From contig NZ_LDES01000055.1 in NCBI RefSeq assembly GCF_001015195.1, positions 1 through 64,000 on the forward strand: 64,000 bases of DNA, given 5' to 3'. This DNA is from Sphingomonas sp. Y57 (GTDB lineage: Bacteria > Pseudomonadota > Alphaproteobacteria > Sphingomonadales > Sphingomonadaceae). Both the position numbers and the translations under genes were made by a program. Below the pieces are notes generated by a model that did not search any database, was not told where the DNA came from, and saw nothing but the letters and a program-made list of their open reading frames with translations. Every line of letters starts with the position of its first letter. The first letter of the stretch is position 1. Below are positions 44,880-54,194 of the stretch, in pieces.

Positions 44880-45799
44880 CGCACCAGCGATCCGGGAAGG
44901 ACACCGAAGCGCCGCTTGAACAGGCGCGTGAAGTGGCTGCTATCGTTGAAGCCGGCGGCGAAGGCAACCTGACCGACCGACCGGAAACGTGGATCGCCCG
45001 CGACCAGCCATTTGCGCGCCTCGTCGAGCCGCACGTCGGCGAGCCACTGGCGCGGAGTCACGCCCACCTCCCCGAACAGGCGATAAAGGCTGCGGCGCGA
45101 CAGGGCGAAGCGGCGCGCCAGCGCTTCGATGCTCATGTCGGGATCGGCGGCATGCTGGACCACCCAGGCACGCATCTTACCGATCTCCGCTTCGGCGCGG
45201 GAGTGGCGATTCGAGTCGCTGTCCGGGCGGTTCTCGATCAGCCGGTCGAGCAGCGACATCGTCACCGACAGTGTCAGCATCGAATCGCGGGCGTCCATCT
45301 CCTCCTCCGCCTCGGCATCGACGATGCTCGCGAGCATCGCGGAGAGCATGTTGCCGATACCCTTGCGTCCCTGGAGGCGGCGGCCGAATACCCGGTCGCT
45401 GTCGGGACGCAGCTGTGACACGGTCGAGCGCGGCATGGCAAGGACGACCGAGCGGTTGCGCCCGAAGGCGTCGATCGTCGAGGGCGCGTGCGAATCCATC
45501 AGTACCATGTCGCCCGCGCTCAGCACATTCTGCCGGTCATAATGATCGACATGGATGTCGCCGGCGAGCGGCATCAGGATGAAGGCACACTCCTCCCACC
45601 GGTCGCGCAGGGCGGGGCGCCGGCTGCGCACGGCATTGGCATGGACCAGATAGCCGTCGAAGGGGCCGCGCGACACCGGCGTCAGCGTCCCGGCCGAACG
45701 GATGGCGGACGAGGTAGGCTCGGTGTCGTAGACGCCATAAGCTGCGCGCAGCGAACTGGCGAACTGGTTCGCATCCGACGATGTTGGCATTGACCCCAT
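44876..45799 (-). CDS. AraC-family transcriptional regulator
   Basis: 307 residues. N-terminal AraC_binding_2-type cupin (LRAAYGVYDTEPTSSAIR, VHANAVRSRRPALRDRWEECAFILMPLAGD), C-terminal double HTH about 205-305 (DPDMSIEALARRFALSRRSLYRLFGEVGVTPRQWLADVRLDEARKWL, SVGQVAFAAGFNDSSHFTRLFKRRFGVLPG). It stands divergent to the TonB receptor gene at 46078 and convergent to the 5-oxoprolinase, so either or both may be its targets. Confidence 0.9.
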   Translation of the reverse strand: MGSMPTSSDANQFASSLRAAYGVYDTEPTSSAIRSAGTLTPVSRGPFDGYLVHANAVRSRRPALRDRWEECAFILMPLAGDIHVDHYDRQNVLSAGDMVLMDSHAPSTIDAFGRNRSVVLAMPRSTVSQLRPDSDRVFGRRLQGRKGIGNMLSAMLASIVDAEAEEEMDARDSMLTLSVTMSLLDRLIENRPDSDSNRHSRAEAEIGKMRAWVVQHAADPDMSIEALARRFALSRRSLYRLFGEVGVTPRQWLADVRLDEARKWLVAGDPRFRSVGQVAFAAGFNDSSHFTRLFKRRFGVLPGSLVR

Positions 45800-45862
45800 G
45801 CTCGCTCCCTTTCCTTACGGGCAAAGGCACCGGCGCTGGCTGCCATGATGAATGGATTCATG

Positions 45863-45880
45863 GAAGTTTCAAGTAACTTC
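45863..45880. promoter_or_regulatory. Short inverted repeat in the araC / TonB-receptor intergenic region
   Basis: GAAGTT (45863-45868) and AACTTC (45875-45880) with six bases between, preceded by ATGAAT-GG-ATTCAT at 45848-45861. Both lie about 50-80 bases upstream of the araC start in a 278-base divergent gap. Possible regulator site; AraC proteins usually prefer direct repeats, so assignment is open. Confidence 0.3.
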
Positions 45881-46077
45881 GGTGGGCAGGTGCCACCCGG
45901 AACCGGTTGGCACGCCCAGACGATGAAATGGCACGGACAGGCGGGACGGTTTTGCGACCCGATGCTATCCGCCGAAGATCGAAAGATAGCCGGCGGCCGA
46001 AGAGCCTGGCGATCGCGCGATCCGGAAGGGCGCGCGGACGAGTCGGCATCCTATCGAAACATCAAAAGGGGCAATCG

Positions 46078-48342
46078 ATGAAAAAGCTTCATTTGGCCAT
46101 ATTGTGCGCCGGCGCCTCGAGCTGGGCATCGGTCGCGGCCGCTCAGGAGGTGGCTGCCCAGGCGGCTATCGATGATGGCGGCGAGATCGTCGTAACCGCG
46201 CAGAAGCGCGCCCAGTCGGTCCAGGATGTCGGCATCTCGCTGACCGCGATCGGCGCTGACGAACTGCGCCGCAACCAGATGACCGACGTCAACCAGCTCG
46301 CCAACCAGATTTCCAATGTGGTCGCCACGACCAGCTCGAACCTGCCGGCCTTCACCGTGCGCGGCATCGGCCTGAACGAGTTCGCCTCGAACTTCGACTC
46401 GCCGGTCGCAGTCCATATCGACGAGGTCTACAAGTCGAAGCCCTACATGCTGTCGATGCCGTTCTACGACATCCAGCGGGTAGAGGCGCTTAAGGGACCG
46501 CAGGGCACGCTGTTCGGGCGCAACACCACCGGTGGCTCGGTCAATTATTATACACAGGAGCCGCAGTTCACCCCCGGCGGCGGCTTCAACGCCAGCATCG
46601 ACAATTACGGCCGCGTCCGTGGCGATGGCTTTTTCAACCAGCCGCTCAGCGACACCGTCGCCGCCCGCGCTTCCTATTATGTCGCGCAAGGCTGGGGTGG
46701 CCCCTATCGCAACCTGCTGACCGGCAAGGATCATGGCAAGCCGAACCAGATCGCGGGCCGCCTGCAGCTTAAGTGGACGGGCGAGACGACGACAGCACGG
46801 TTGATGGTCTATGGCTTCCGGGACAAGAGCCAGCTCACCCCCTACAAGAGCCCCGGCCTGTTCAACGCCGACGGTAGCTATTGCGCCGCCGTCTTCACCG
46901 GTGCGATCCAGAAGGACCGCGGCGCCTGTCTGAAGTTCGGGCCGTTCGTTCCGAACGGCGATCCCCGCGGTCTGCGCGAGACGCAGAGCATCCGCGACGT
47001 CAACGCCGACGCTCCCTGGAAGGCCGACAATTCGGCGTTCGGCGGCTATCTGAGGCTGGAGCAGGAGGCCGGCGCCTTCCAGCTGACCTCGATCACCGCT
47101 TATGACCAGTTCGTTCGCGATCAGGTCGATGACGGCGACAACACGCCCTATATCGCGGTCAACCAGTTGCTCTACAGTCGCATCAAGCAGTTTTCGCAGG
47201 AACTGCGCGCTACGGCGAAGTTCGACCGGTTGAACGTCCTGATCGGCGGCTTCTTCGAGCATGACTCGATCGACGAAGCGAACAGCGCCAACACGATCGA
47301 GAATCCGCTGCCCGGCCTGCCGCCTTTCGCGCCGCGCCTTGCCGCCGACTTCAAGCAGAAGGTCCGCTCGCTCGCGGTGTTCACCAACAATGAATATGCG
47401 GTCACCGACCAGCTCTCGGTGATCGTCGGGCTGCGCTACACCAATGATCGCACCAAGCTCAACGGTGCGGCCTATCTGGGCGCCGACGACCCCTCGGGCC
47501 GTCGCCACCTCGTCACCCCGGTGATCCCGGTCGATGCACGCGTCGCAAGCCGCACCGATGGCACCACCTCCTTCCGGGGCGGCATCAACTGGAAGGCGTC
47601 GCGCGACCAGCTCTTCTATGCCTCGATCTCGCGCGGGTTCCGCAGCGGCGGCTACAGCGTGCCGTTCGGCGGTGTGATCACGACCTTCGACCCCGAACGG
47701 CTGACGGCCTATGAGATCGGCTCGAAGTCGCGGCTGCTGGGCCGCACGCTCGACCTGAACCTCGCGGCCTTCTTCTACGATTACAAGGACATCCAGACCA
47801 ACGTCGATGATCCGTTGTCGCCGCTGGTGCCGATCACCCGCAATATCGGCGGCTCGCGCACCTACGGTGCGGAGGCGGACCTGACCTGGCGGCCCGACCC
47901 CAGTTGGATGGTGCGGTTGGGCGGAAGCTATCTCGACGCCAAGTTCCGCAACACCACGGCGGTCATCACCACCTATGCGGGGCCGGTGCCGCTCGACGGC
48001 AAGCGTCCGGTCAACACGCCGAAATGGACGGCGCAGGGCATGATCCAGAAGAGCGTGCCGCTGAGCGACGACCTCAATCTGATCGGCAGCACCGACTTCA
48101 AATATACCGCCAAGCGCTATCTGGAGGCGACCAACCAGCTGTTTGACCGGGCGCCGGCCTACTGGGTGCAGAACGCGCGGCTGGCGGTCGCCAGCAAGTC
48201 GGGCGGCTGGGAGATCGCGGCGTGGGGGAAGAACATCTTCAACAAGGATTATCTGACCTACATCAACAATATCAGCTTCTTCCGCATCGAGATCTACGGT
48301 GAGCCGGTTTCCTACGGCCTTTCCGCCTCGATCAAGTTCTGA
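46078..48342 (+). CDS. TonB-dependent receptor
   Basis: 754 residues starting MKKLHLAILCAGASSWASVAAAQ (signal peptide). TonB-box-like EIVVTAQKRAQSVQDVGISLTAI, plug motif VEALKGPQGTLFGRNTTGGSVNY, barrel to the last strand YGLSASIKF. No STN domain, so it imports without sigma-factor signalling. This subtype dominates catabolic loci in sphingomonads. Start chosen at the signal peptide; AAAAGGGG lies upstream. Followed 53 bases later by the HDAC-type gene. Confidence 0.93.
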   Translation: MKKLHLAILCAGASSWASVAAAQEVAAQAAIDDGGEIVVTAQKRAQSVQDVGISLTAIGADELRRNQMTDVNQLANQISNVVATTSSNLPAFTVRGIGLNEFASNFDSPVAVHIDEVYKSKPYMLSMPFYDIQRVEALKGPQGTLFGRNTTGGSVNYYTQEPQFTPGGGFNASIDNYGRVRGDGFFNQPLSDTVAARASYYVAQGWGGPYRNLLTGKDHGKPNQIAGRLQLKWTGETTTARLMVYGFRDKSQLTPYKSPGLFNADGSYCAAVFTGAIQKDRGACLKFGPFVPNGDPRGLRETQSIRDVNADAPWKADNSAFGGYLRLEQEAGAFQLTSITAYDQFVRDQVDDGDNTPYIAVNQLLYSRIKQFSQELRATAKFDRLNVLIGGFFEHDSIDEANSANTIENPLPGLPPFAPRLAADFKQKVRSLAVFTNNEYAVTDQLSVIVGLRYTNDRTKLNGAAYLGADDPSGRRHLVTPVIPVDARVASRTDGTTSFRGGINWKASRDQLFYASISRGFRSGGYSVPFGGVITTFDPERLTAYEIGSKSRLLGRTLDLNLAAFFYDYKDIQTNVDDPLSPLVPITRNIGGSRTYGAEADLTWRPDPSWMVRLGGSYLDAKFRNTTAVITTYAGPVPLDGKRPVNTPKWTAQGMIQKSVPLSDDLNLIGSTDFKYTAKRYLEATNQLFDRAPAYWVQNARLAVASKSGGWEIAAWGKNIFNKDYLTYINNISFFRIEIYGEPVSYGLSASIKF

Positions 48343-48349
48343 CAACAAA

Positions 48350-48377
48350 GGGCCGGGCGCGGTGACGCACCCGGCCC
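48350..48377 (+). terminator. GC stem-loop between the TonB receptor and HDAC-type genes
   Basis: GGGCCGGG (48350-48357) pairs with CCCGGCCC (48370-48377), 12-base loop. No T tract follows, and the next gene starts 18 bases later, so it more likely attenuates or stabilises the mRNA end than fully terminates. Confidence 0.5.
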
Positions 48378-48395
48378 GGACATGGCGGTATTTAC

Positions 48396-49520
48396 ATGAC
48401 GACCGGTTTCTACACCGACGAACGCTGCTTCTGGCACTCGGTCGGGATGCAGGCGCTGTTCCTGCCCGTGGGCGGCTGGGTGCAGCCTCCTTCGGGCGCG
48501 GCCGGCGCCGACACGCCCGATTCCAAGCGTCGCCTTCTGTCGCTGGTGCAGGCGAGCGGCCTGATTGACCATCTCGCCGTGGCGAGCGCCGATCCGGTCA
48601 CGCGCGAGGACATGCTGCGCGTTCACACGGTCGACTATATCGACCGCTTCAAGGCGACCAGTGACGCGGGCGGCGGCGACCTTGGCGGTTTCGCGCCGTT
48701 CAGCCAGGGCGGCTATGAGATCGCGGCGCTGTCCGCCGGGCTGGCCAAGCGGGCGATTGAGGACGTGCTGTCGGGCCGGCACCGCAATGCCTATGCGCTG
48801 TGCCGCCCCGCCGGCCATCATTGCCTGCCCGATGGGTCGATGGGCTTCTGCCTGCTGTGCAACATCCCGATCGCGATCGAGGCGGCACGTGCCCGTCATG
48901 GCGCGCTGCGTGTTGTCGTGGTCGACTGGGACGTCCACCACGGCAACGGCACCCAGGCGGTCTATTACGACCGTGACGACACGCTGACCATTTCACTCCA
49001 TCAGGAGAATTGCTTCCCGCCCGGCTATAGCGGCGAGGACGATCGCGGCGAGGGCAGGGGCGCAGGCTGCAACCTCAACATACCGCTGCCGCCGGGGGCG
49101 GGCGACGAGGCCTATCGCCATGCATTGCGGGCCCTGGTGATTCCCGCGATCGAGCACTTTCGCCCTGACCTGATCGTCATCGCCAGCGGTCTCGACGCCG
49201 GCGCGGCCGATCCGCTCGCCCGGATGCTGGTACACAGCGAGACCTTCCGCGCGATGACCGGTGAGCTCATGGCTCTTGCCGACCGGCTTTGCGACGGCAA
49301 GCTCGTCGTCGTCCACGAGGGCGGCTATTCGGAGGCGGTAGTACCGTTCCTCGGACTAGCCATCATTGAGACGCTCAGTGGTCACCGCACGGAGGTGGTC
49401 GATCCGACGCTCGACATCTTCGTGCCGCAGCAACCGGGAGCGAAGTCGCTCGCGTTCCAGCGGCAGGTGATCGACGAGATGGCCGAGGCCTGGACGGTCT
49501 CACTGGGCGGCGCGAGATAG
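48396..49520 (+). CDS. Class II histone-deacetylase-family amidohydrolase (acetylpolyamine amidohydrolase-like)
   Basis: 374 residues, zinc-dependent deacetylase fold. RPAGHHCLPDGSMGFCLLCNIPIA holds the His-His charge relay, VVDWDVHHGNGTQAVYY and IASGLDAGAADPL hold the zinc Asp-His-Asp ligands, and VVHEGGYSEAVVPF the catalytic Tyr region. Bacterial members remove acyl groups from polyamines, acetoin-related compounds or other N-acyl amines. Lies between two TonB receptor genes on the same strand, suggesting that an N-acylated substrate enters through one of them. Confidence 0.88.
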   Translation: MTTGFYTDERCFWHSVGMQALFLPVGGWVQPPSGAAGADTPDSKRRLLSLVQASGLIDHLAVASADPVTREDMLRVHTVDYIDRFKATSDAGGGDLGGFAPFSQGGYEIAALSAGLAKRAIEDVLSGRHRNAYALCRPAGHHCLPDGSMGFCLLCNIPIAIEAARARHGALRVVVVDWDVHHGNGTQAVYYDRDDTLTISLHQENCFPPGYSGEDDRGEGRGAGCNLNIPLPPGAGDEAYRHALRALVIPAIEHFRPDLIVIASGLDAGAADPLARMLVHSETFRAMTGELMALADRLCDGKLVVVHEGGYSEAVVPFLGLAIIETLSGHRTEVVDPTLDIFVPQQPGAKSLAFQRQVIDEMAEAWTVSLGGAR

Positions 49521-49652
49521 GCGATCGGGAGGGTCGCGTTTTCCCGATCGCCAAGTGATTGAAATCGAAGATAATCGAGTTTTATACGGAAAATGTATAG
49601 ACATTATGGACTGTGGCCGAAAGGTCGCAGCCCGATAGGAACTGCCTTTTTT

Positions 49653-49722
49653 ATTGAATATTCAATTGACTGTTTCCGTTCTCCTGCGGACAAGACCAGA
49701 CATATTTCGACATAATGTCTGG
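49653..49722. promoter_or_regulatory. Two palindromes upstream of the second TonB receptor
   Basis: ATTGAATATTCAAT (49653-49666) is a perfect 14-base palindrome. CCAGACAT (49696-49703) and ATGTCTGG (49715-49722) form a perfect 8-bp inverted repeat ending 12 bases before the start codon; the half-site AGACAT also occurs alone near 49596. The region is markedly AT-rich. The downstream repeat overlaps the GGGAG ribosome site, so a bound repressor or a leader hairpin would block expression. Confidence 0.5.
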
Positions 49723-49734
49723 GAGAAAAAGGGT

Positions 49735-51966
49735 ATGGTGGAATCGCAGCTTCGCAGCCTTTCGCAGGCCAGCGTGAAAGCTCTCGCGGCGGCGCTGATG
49801 CTGACGGGCATCCATGGTGCGGCCCTGGCGCAGGATGGGGGCGCTACCGCCGAGGCAGACGCGCCGGCCTATGGCGATATCGTCGTTACCGCGCAGAAGC
49901 GTGAGCAGAATATCCAGAAGGTCGGCGTCGCCATTAGCGCGCTCGGCAAGCAGGGCCTCGCCGATCTCGGCCGTCAGGACATCTCCGCTCTCGCGACAAA
50001 GCTACCGAGCGTGCAGGTGCTGGCCTACAGCCCGACCCTGACCGTCTTCAACATCCGCGGCGTGTCGCAGAACGACTTCGCCGATTCGCAGGAGGCGCCG
50101 ATCGCCTTCTACAATGACGAGGTTTACATCAGCGCGCTCGGCGCGATCAGTGGACAGATGTTCGACCTCGAGCGCGTCGAGATGCTGCGCGGCCCGCAGG
50201 GCACGCTGTTCGGTCGCAACGCCACGGGCGGCCTGATCCAGGTCGTGTCCGCCAAGCCGACCCGCGACCTCTCCGGCTTCGGCACCGTCACCGTCGGCAG
50301 CTACGGCCAGGTCGCGACCGAGGGCGCGATCAGCGGCCCGCTGAGCGACACGCTGCGCGCCCGTCTGTCCTTCTCCACCAATCATCATGGCGGTTACATC
50401 GACAACAGTGTCGGCAAGGACCTCGGCAATTCGAAATTCTACGGCGGCCGCTTCCAGCTCGCCGGCGATGTCGGCGAGAGCGGTGAGTTCACGTTGAAGC
50501 TGCAGGGCCTGCGCAACGACAAGGAGCGGACCGGCGGCCTCTATTCGCACCGTACCGCGATCGCCAATGCCGACGGCCTCGGCGAATATGTCGGGCCGAA
50601 CGACAATCCGTTCGGCACCTGCGCCGGCTGCGACATGTTCGGCTATGTCCAGGCGGGCAAGGATCCGTTCAAGGTCGCCTTCAACGGGCCGAATTATTTC
50701 AGCCGCAGCTACTGGAGCGCGTCGCTCCGCTATGTGCAGGATCTGGGCGGCGTCACGCTGACCTCGATCAGCGACTATCAGTATCTGAAGAAGCGCTACG
50801 GCGAGGACGCGGACATGTCGCCCGCCAGCACCTTCGCCTATTCGACGAGCCAGAACCTCGACCAATATTCGCAGGAACTGCGGCTGTCGAACAGCAGCGA
50901 CCGGGCCACCTGGGTGATCGGCGGCTATGCGATCAAGATCGTCAGCGATAACGGCTACGACACGGACCTGAGCGGCAGCCTTGGCCTCCGCGAAATCTAT
51001 GGCGGCAGGCTCAAGACGACCTCGTTCGCGGGCTTCGGCCAGCTCGAATATAACCTGACCGACCAGTTCGCCCTGATCGGGGGCCTGCGCTATTCGGCCG
51101 ACCGCAAGACGATCGATTTCACCCATGCCGAGAACGGGGTGACTGACTTCACCTTCGATCGCGCCAGCGTGGGCAAGCTCGCGCGGCAGAAGTTCAACGA
51201 CTGGTCGGGCAAGGCCGGCGTCAACTTCAAGCCGAATGAGGACACGCTGATCTATGCCAGCGTCAATCGTGGCATCAAGGGCGGTGGCTTCGGCACGCCG
51301 GCGTTCAACCCCGGCGATCTGACCACCATCCCGTTCAAGGAGGAGGTGCTGACCGATTATGAGGGCGGCGTGAAGCTGACCCTGTTCGATCGCACGACTC
51401 ACCTGAACCTGTCCGCCTTCTACTACGACTATAAGGATTATCAGGCCTTCGAACTGGTCGATCTGGCGCTCGCCGTCCGCAACAAGGACGCGACGATCAA
51501 GGGCATCGAGGCCGAATTCAACACCCGTCCGGTCGACGGCCTCTACCTCCAGACCTTCGCCACCTATCTCGACAGCAAGGTGAAGGGCGTGATCCTGCCG
51601 GGCGGCCGCGTCGCCAATACCCGCATGCCGCAGGCGCCGAAGTGGAGCATCGGATGGCTGGTTCGCTATGAGCTCGATGCCGGCGACGGCCGGCTCGCCC
51701 TGCAGACCGACTGGAAATATGACAGCACGCAGTATCTCTCGACCTTCAACGCGCCGGTTGATCGCCAGCCGGGTCGCGTGGTCGGCAATGCTCGCGTCAC
51801 CTATGGCTTCGGCGGCGGCAAGTGGGAGGTCGCGGGCTTCGTCAACAACCTGACCGACAAGAAGTACCGGCTCTACAATCTGGACCTGTCGGGCCCGTTC
51901 GGCTTCACCCAGCAGGCCTTTGCCCGGCCCCGCTGGTTCGGCGCGAGCGTCACCCGCAGCCTGTAA
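49735..51966 (+). CDS. TonB-dependent receptor
   Basis: 743 residues from ATG 49735 (GGGAG upstream). Signal peptide ALAAALMLTGIHGAALAQ, then GDIVVTAQKREQNIQKVGVAISAL, plug motif VEMLRGPQGTLFGRNATGGLIQV, barrel to the last strand FGASVTRSL. Similar in plan to the receptor at 46078 but not a close duplicate. Carries a CAGCDMFG loop with two cysteines in an extracellular region. Followed by a strong terminator. Confidence 0.93.
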   Translation: MVESQLRSLSQASVKALAAALMLTGIHGAALAQDGGATAEADAPAYGDIVVTAQKREQNIQKVGVAISALGKQGLADLGRQDISALATKLPSVQVLAYSPTLTVFNIRGVSQNDFADSQEAPIAFYNDEVYISALGAISGQMFDLERVEMLRGPQGTLFGRNATGGLIQVVSAKPTRDLSGFGTVTVGSYGQVATEGAISGPLSDTLRARLSFSTNHHGGYIDNSVGKDLGNSKFYGGRFQLAGDVGESGEFTLKLQGLRNDKERTGGLYSHRTAIANADGLGEYVGPNDNPFGTCAGCDMFGYVQAGKDPFKVAFNGPNYFSRSYWSASLRYVQDLGGVTLTSISDYQYLKKRYGEDADMSPASTFAYSTSQNLDQYSQELRLSNSSDRATWVIGGYAIKIVSDNGYDTDLSGSLGLREIYGGRLKTTSFAGFGQLEYNLTDQFALIGGLRYSADRKTIDFTHAENGVTDFTFDRASVGKLARQKFNDWSGKAGVNFKPNEDTLIYASVNRGIKGGGFGTPAFNPGDLTTIPFKEEVLTDYEGGVKLTLFDRTTHLNLSAFYYDYKDYQAFELVDLALAVRNKDATIKGIEAEFNTRPVDGLYLQTFATYLDSKVKGVILPGGRVANTRMPQAPKWSIGWLVRYELDAGDGRLALQTDWKYDSTQYLSTFNAPVDRQPGRVVGNARVTYGFGGGKWEVAGFVNNLTDKKYRLYNLDLSGPFGFTQQAFARPRWFGASVTRSL

Positions 51967-51973
51967 AAGAAAG

Positions 51974-52009
51974 GGCCCGGCCGCGTGGTTGGCGCGGCCG
52001 GGCCGTTTT
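51974..52009 (+). terminator. Rho-independent terminator after the second TonB receptor
   Basis: Perfect 12-bp stem GGCCCGGCCGCG (51974-51985) with CGCGGCCGGGCC (51993-52004), 7-base loop, then GTTTTC. Ends the 46-52 kb transcription unit. Confidence 0.9.
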
Positions 52010-52108
52010 CCTGATGTCGTCGGTTTTATCAGTAAGGCAACCACCGCCAAAGATTGGGTGTGCGCAGCGCCTTACCTGTCTGAACAAGTCCGGCCTGCGG
52101 CGAAGCGG

Positions 52109-53062
52109 CTATCGTGGTGAACAACCCGGAGTTCTCGGATATGTCCAGCATTGGCATCGATGCGCATCATATTGGGGGCCGGGGAAGCAAAAGGTTTGAC
52201 CGGTGTTGCCACTGCTTCCCGCGGGCTTTTGCGATGAAGCGGCAGGCGCGGGAGCCTTGGACGAAACCGATGCCGGCGCGCGGGTCGATATCGGCGGTGA
52301 TTGTTTTACGATAGATGGCTGTCCGGCGACAGGCTTAGCCGCTGGCGGGCCGCCGGACAGCGTTGCCGTGAGGGTGGTACGGGTGCCGTCTGCCCGGGTC
52401 ATCTGCATCTGGCCCACCGGTTTTCCATTCGCCCACCGCCCCTCGACGACGCTCCCGTCCTTGAGCAGGGCCGTCCCGTCACCATGCAGATTCCCACGCG
52501 CATATTGCCCGGTGAGCAAGGTATCGTCGCGCTTGACCTGCGCCAGACCATCGGGCTGGCCATTCACGAAACTGCCGCGCATGCTTCTATCTTTGCCGAT
52601 CGCCACTCCTGTTCCGGTGCCGGTCGACCGGTTGAAACTGCCTTCATAATAAGTGTCATTGAGCATGAAGCCCTCCTGCTTCTTGCCATTGAAGAGTTCG
52701 GAGACCGAAGCACGTAGCTTTTGCATCCAGATCGACAAACGCGATCCGCTATAGCTCGAGCTGGGCATCGCCGGCATGTCGGCATAGAATACATCATTAT
52801 TGTTGATATCTCGGCGACCGTTCAGCCGGCTGCCCAAGCGCCCGAGAAAGCTTTTCGCGCTCGTACAGGCCCTGTGAATGGCAAAGACCAGTCGGCACCC
52901 GAGATGGGCGCTGCACAGTTCGGCCTGGAACCGCGTATCCGGATCGGTCAATTCCTCGCAATTCGCGATCTGCGGATTGACACCGTCCTGGGCGCGAGCA
53001 GGCATATCCGATATGCCGACGAGAAGAGCGATCGCGACGAGAAATTTCAAGAATGATTTCAT
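52109..53062 (-). CDS. Exported MORN-repeat protein
   Basis: 317 residues from ATG 53062 (GAGGAA upstream); a TTG six codons earlier is less likely. Signal peptide MKSFLKFLVAIALLVGIS to about residue 25. A Cys-containing N-terminal domain (ANCEELTDPDTRFQAELCSAHLGC) precedes four to five MORN-like repeats (YYEGSFNR, MRGSFVNGQPDGLAQV, LTGQYARGNLHGDGTAL, VEGRWANGKPVGQ), then a Pro/Ala/Ser linker and a Cys-rich tail (QTFCFPGPQYDAHRCQCWTYP). MORN repeats bind lipids or proteins; this one should sit in the periplasm or outer membrane. Unlinked to neighbours in function. Confidence 0.7.
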   Translation of the reverse strand: MKSFLKFLVAIALLVGISDMPARAQDGVNPQIANCEELTDPDTRFQAELCSAHLGCRLVFAIHRACTSAKSFLGRLGSRLNGRRDINNNDVFYADMPAMPSSSYSGSRLSIWMQKLRASVSELFNGKKQEGFMLNDTYYEGSFNRSTGTGTGVAIGKDRSMRGSFVNGQPDGLAQVKRDDTLLTGQYARGNLHGDGTALLKDGSVVEGRWANGKPVGQMQMTRADGTRTTLTATLSGGPPAAKPVAGQPSIVKQSPPISTRAPASVSSKAPAPAASSQKPAGSSGNTGQTFCFPGPQYDAHRCQCWTYPRTPGCSPR

Positions 53063-53355
53063 GCCATTCCTCGTCTTCAATCATCCATTTTGCGGGAAAT
53101 CGCCTGTCACTATTCCGCGCCAAGATTTTTTGAGATGGAATCTGCAACGTATCTGTCGGGGTAATCATGGCTGTGAGATAAGTCACTACCTTTCATTCTC
53201 TAGCGATAGAATGTTATTTTCATTTCTTTCCTGATCTCAGGATTTGAATGTAGCAATGCCAGCATGTCTTTCATCGGCAAGACGGCATTTTTGAGAGAAG
53301 CGGACAGGGATGTGAGCCTTCGCTGACATGACGCGAGAGGTAAAAAGGGAGCGGC

Positions 53356-54162
53356 CTACGCCGCCCCCTCGGTGATCTTGTCGAAGAAGGTCATCCCGAC
53401 ATTGGCGACCAGCGAGCCGCCGTCGACCGCGAGGACCGCGCCGTTGACGAAGGAGGCGGCGGGGGAAAGCAGCCAGGCGATCGCCTCGGCGGCTTCGTCC
53501 GAACTGCCGGCGCGGCGCTGTGGCACGAACTCACTGACCTTCGCATAGGCACCCTCGAGATCGTCGGCGATCTGCATCGTCTCCATCTCCTCGTCGCCCA
53601 TCTCGGTACGGATCCAGCCCGGTGCGACGATGTTGGCGCGCAGCCCGTCGCGGGCATGCTCATAGGCGAGAGCCTGGGTCATCAGCTGGAGGCCGGCCTT
53701 GGACGCCGAGTAGGCGGCGAGGCCGGGCCCGGTCTGCAGTCCGCCCACTGACGTGATGGAGACGACCGCCCCCTTGCGCGCGAGCAGGTGGGGAAGCGCT
53801 GCCTGGGTCAGCACGAAGGGGCCGGTCAGGTTGATGCCGATCTGCTGATTCCAGGCGTCGAGGCTCATCTCCCCGAACGGCGCGTTGATCAGGATGCCGG
53901 CGTTGAGCACCAAGCCGTCGAGCCGGCCGAAATGCGCGACCACGTCGGCGATCAGTTTGCGCGCGGCGTCCGGATCGCCGACGTCGCTGACGAAGGGGAC
54001 GGCGCCCGTCTCGGCCGCCACCGCATCGAGCGGCGCCTTGCGGCGGCCACAGATCGCCACCCGCCACTCGCGCGACAGTCGCCGGGCTGCCGCCGCGCCG
54101 ATGCCGCTGCCGCCGCCCGTGACGACGACGACCGGCTTTTCCCCATTCTGATCCTGACTCAT
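53356..54162 (-). CDS. SDR-family NAD(P)-dependent oxidoreductase
   Basis: 268 residues from ATG 54162 (AAGGGTGCCGGA upstream). Cofactor turn VVTGGGSGIGAAAARRL, NAG in LVLNAGILIN, catalytic Ser in SITSVGG and Tyr-x3-Lys in AAYSASKAGLQ, C-terminal VNGAVLAVDGGSL. Classical SDR. Divergent from the MFS-permease-lyase-kinase operon, so it may act on a carbonyl or alcohol intermediate of that pathway (inference). Confidence 0.9.
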   Translation of the reverse strand: MSQDQNGEKPVVVVTGGGSGIGAAAARRLSREWRVAICGRRKAPLDAVAAETGAVPFVSDVGDPDAARKLIADVVAHFGRLDGLVLNAGILINAPFGEMSLDAWNQQIGINLTGPFVLTQAALPHLLARKGAVVSITSVGGLQTGPGLAAYSASKAGLQLMTQALAYEHARDGLRANIVAPGWIRTEMGDEEMETMQIADDLEGAYAKVSEFVPQRRAGSSDEAAEAIAWLLSPAASFVNGAVLAVDGGSLVANVGMTFFDKITEGAA

Positions 54163-54194
54163 TCCGGCACCCTTTGCTGTGGCTTGAATTGAAA

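Noticed and set aside
46051-48348. A 765-codon minus-strand frame opposite the TonB receptor (and a similar 682-codon one at 50002-52050)
   Set aside because: Both mirror receptor genes with strong plug and barrel motifs; translated products look like antisense artefacts.
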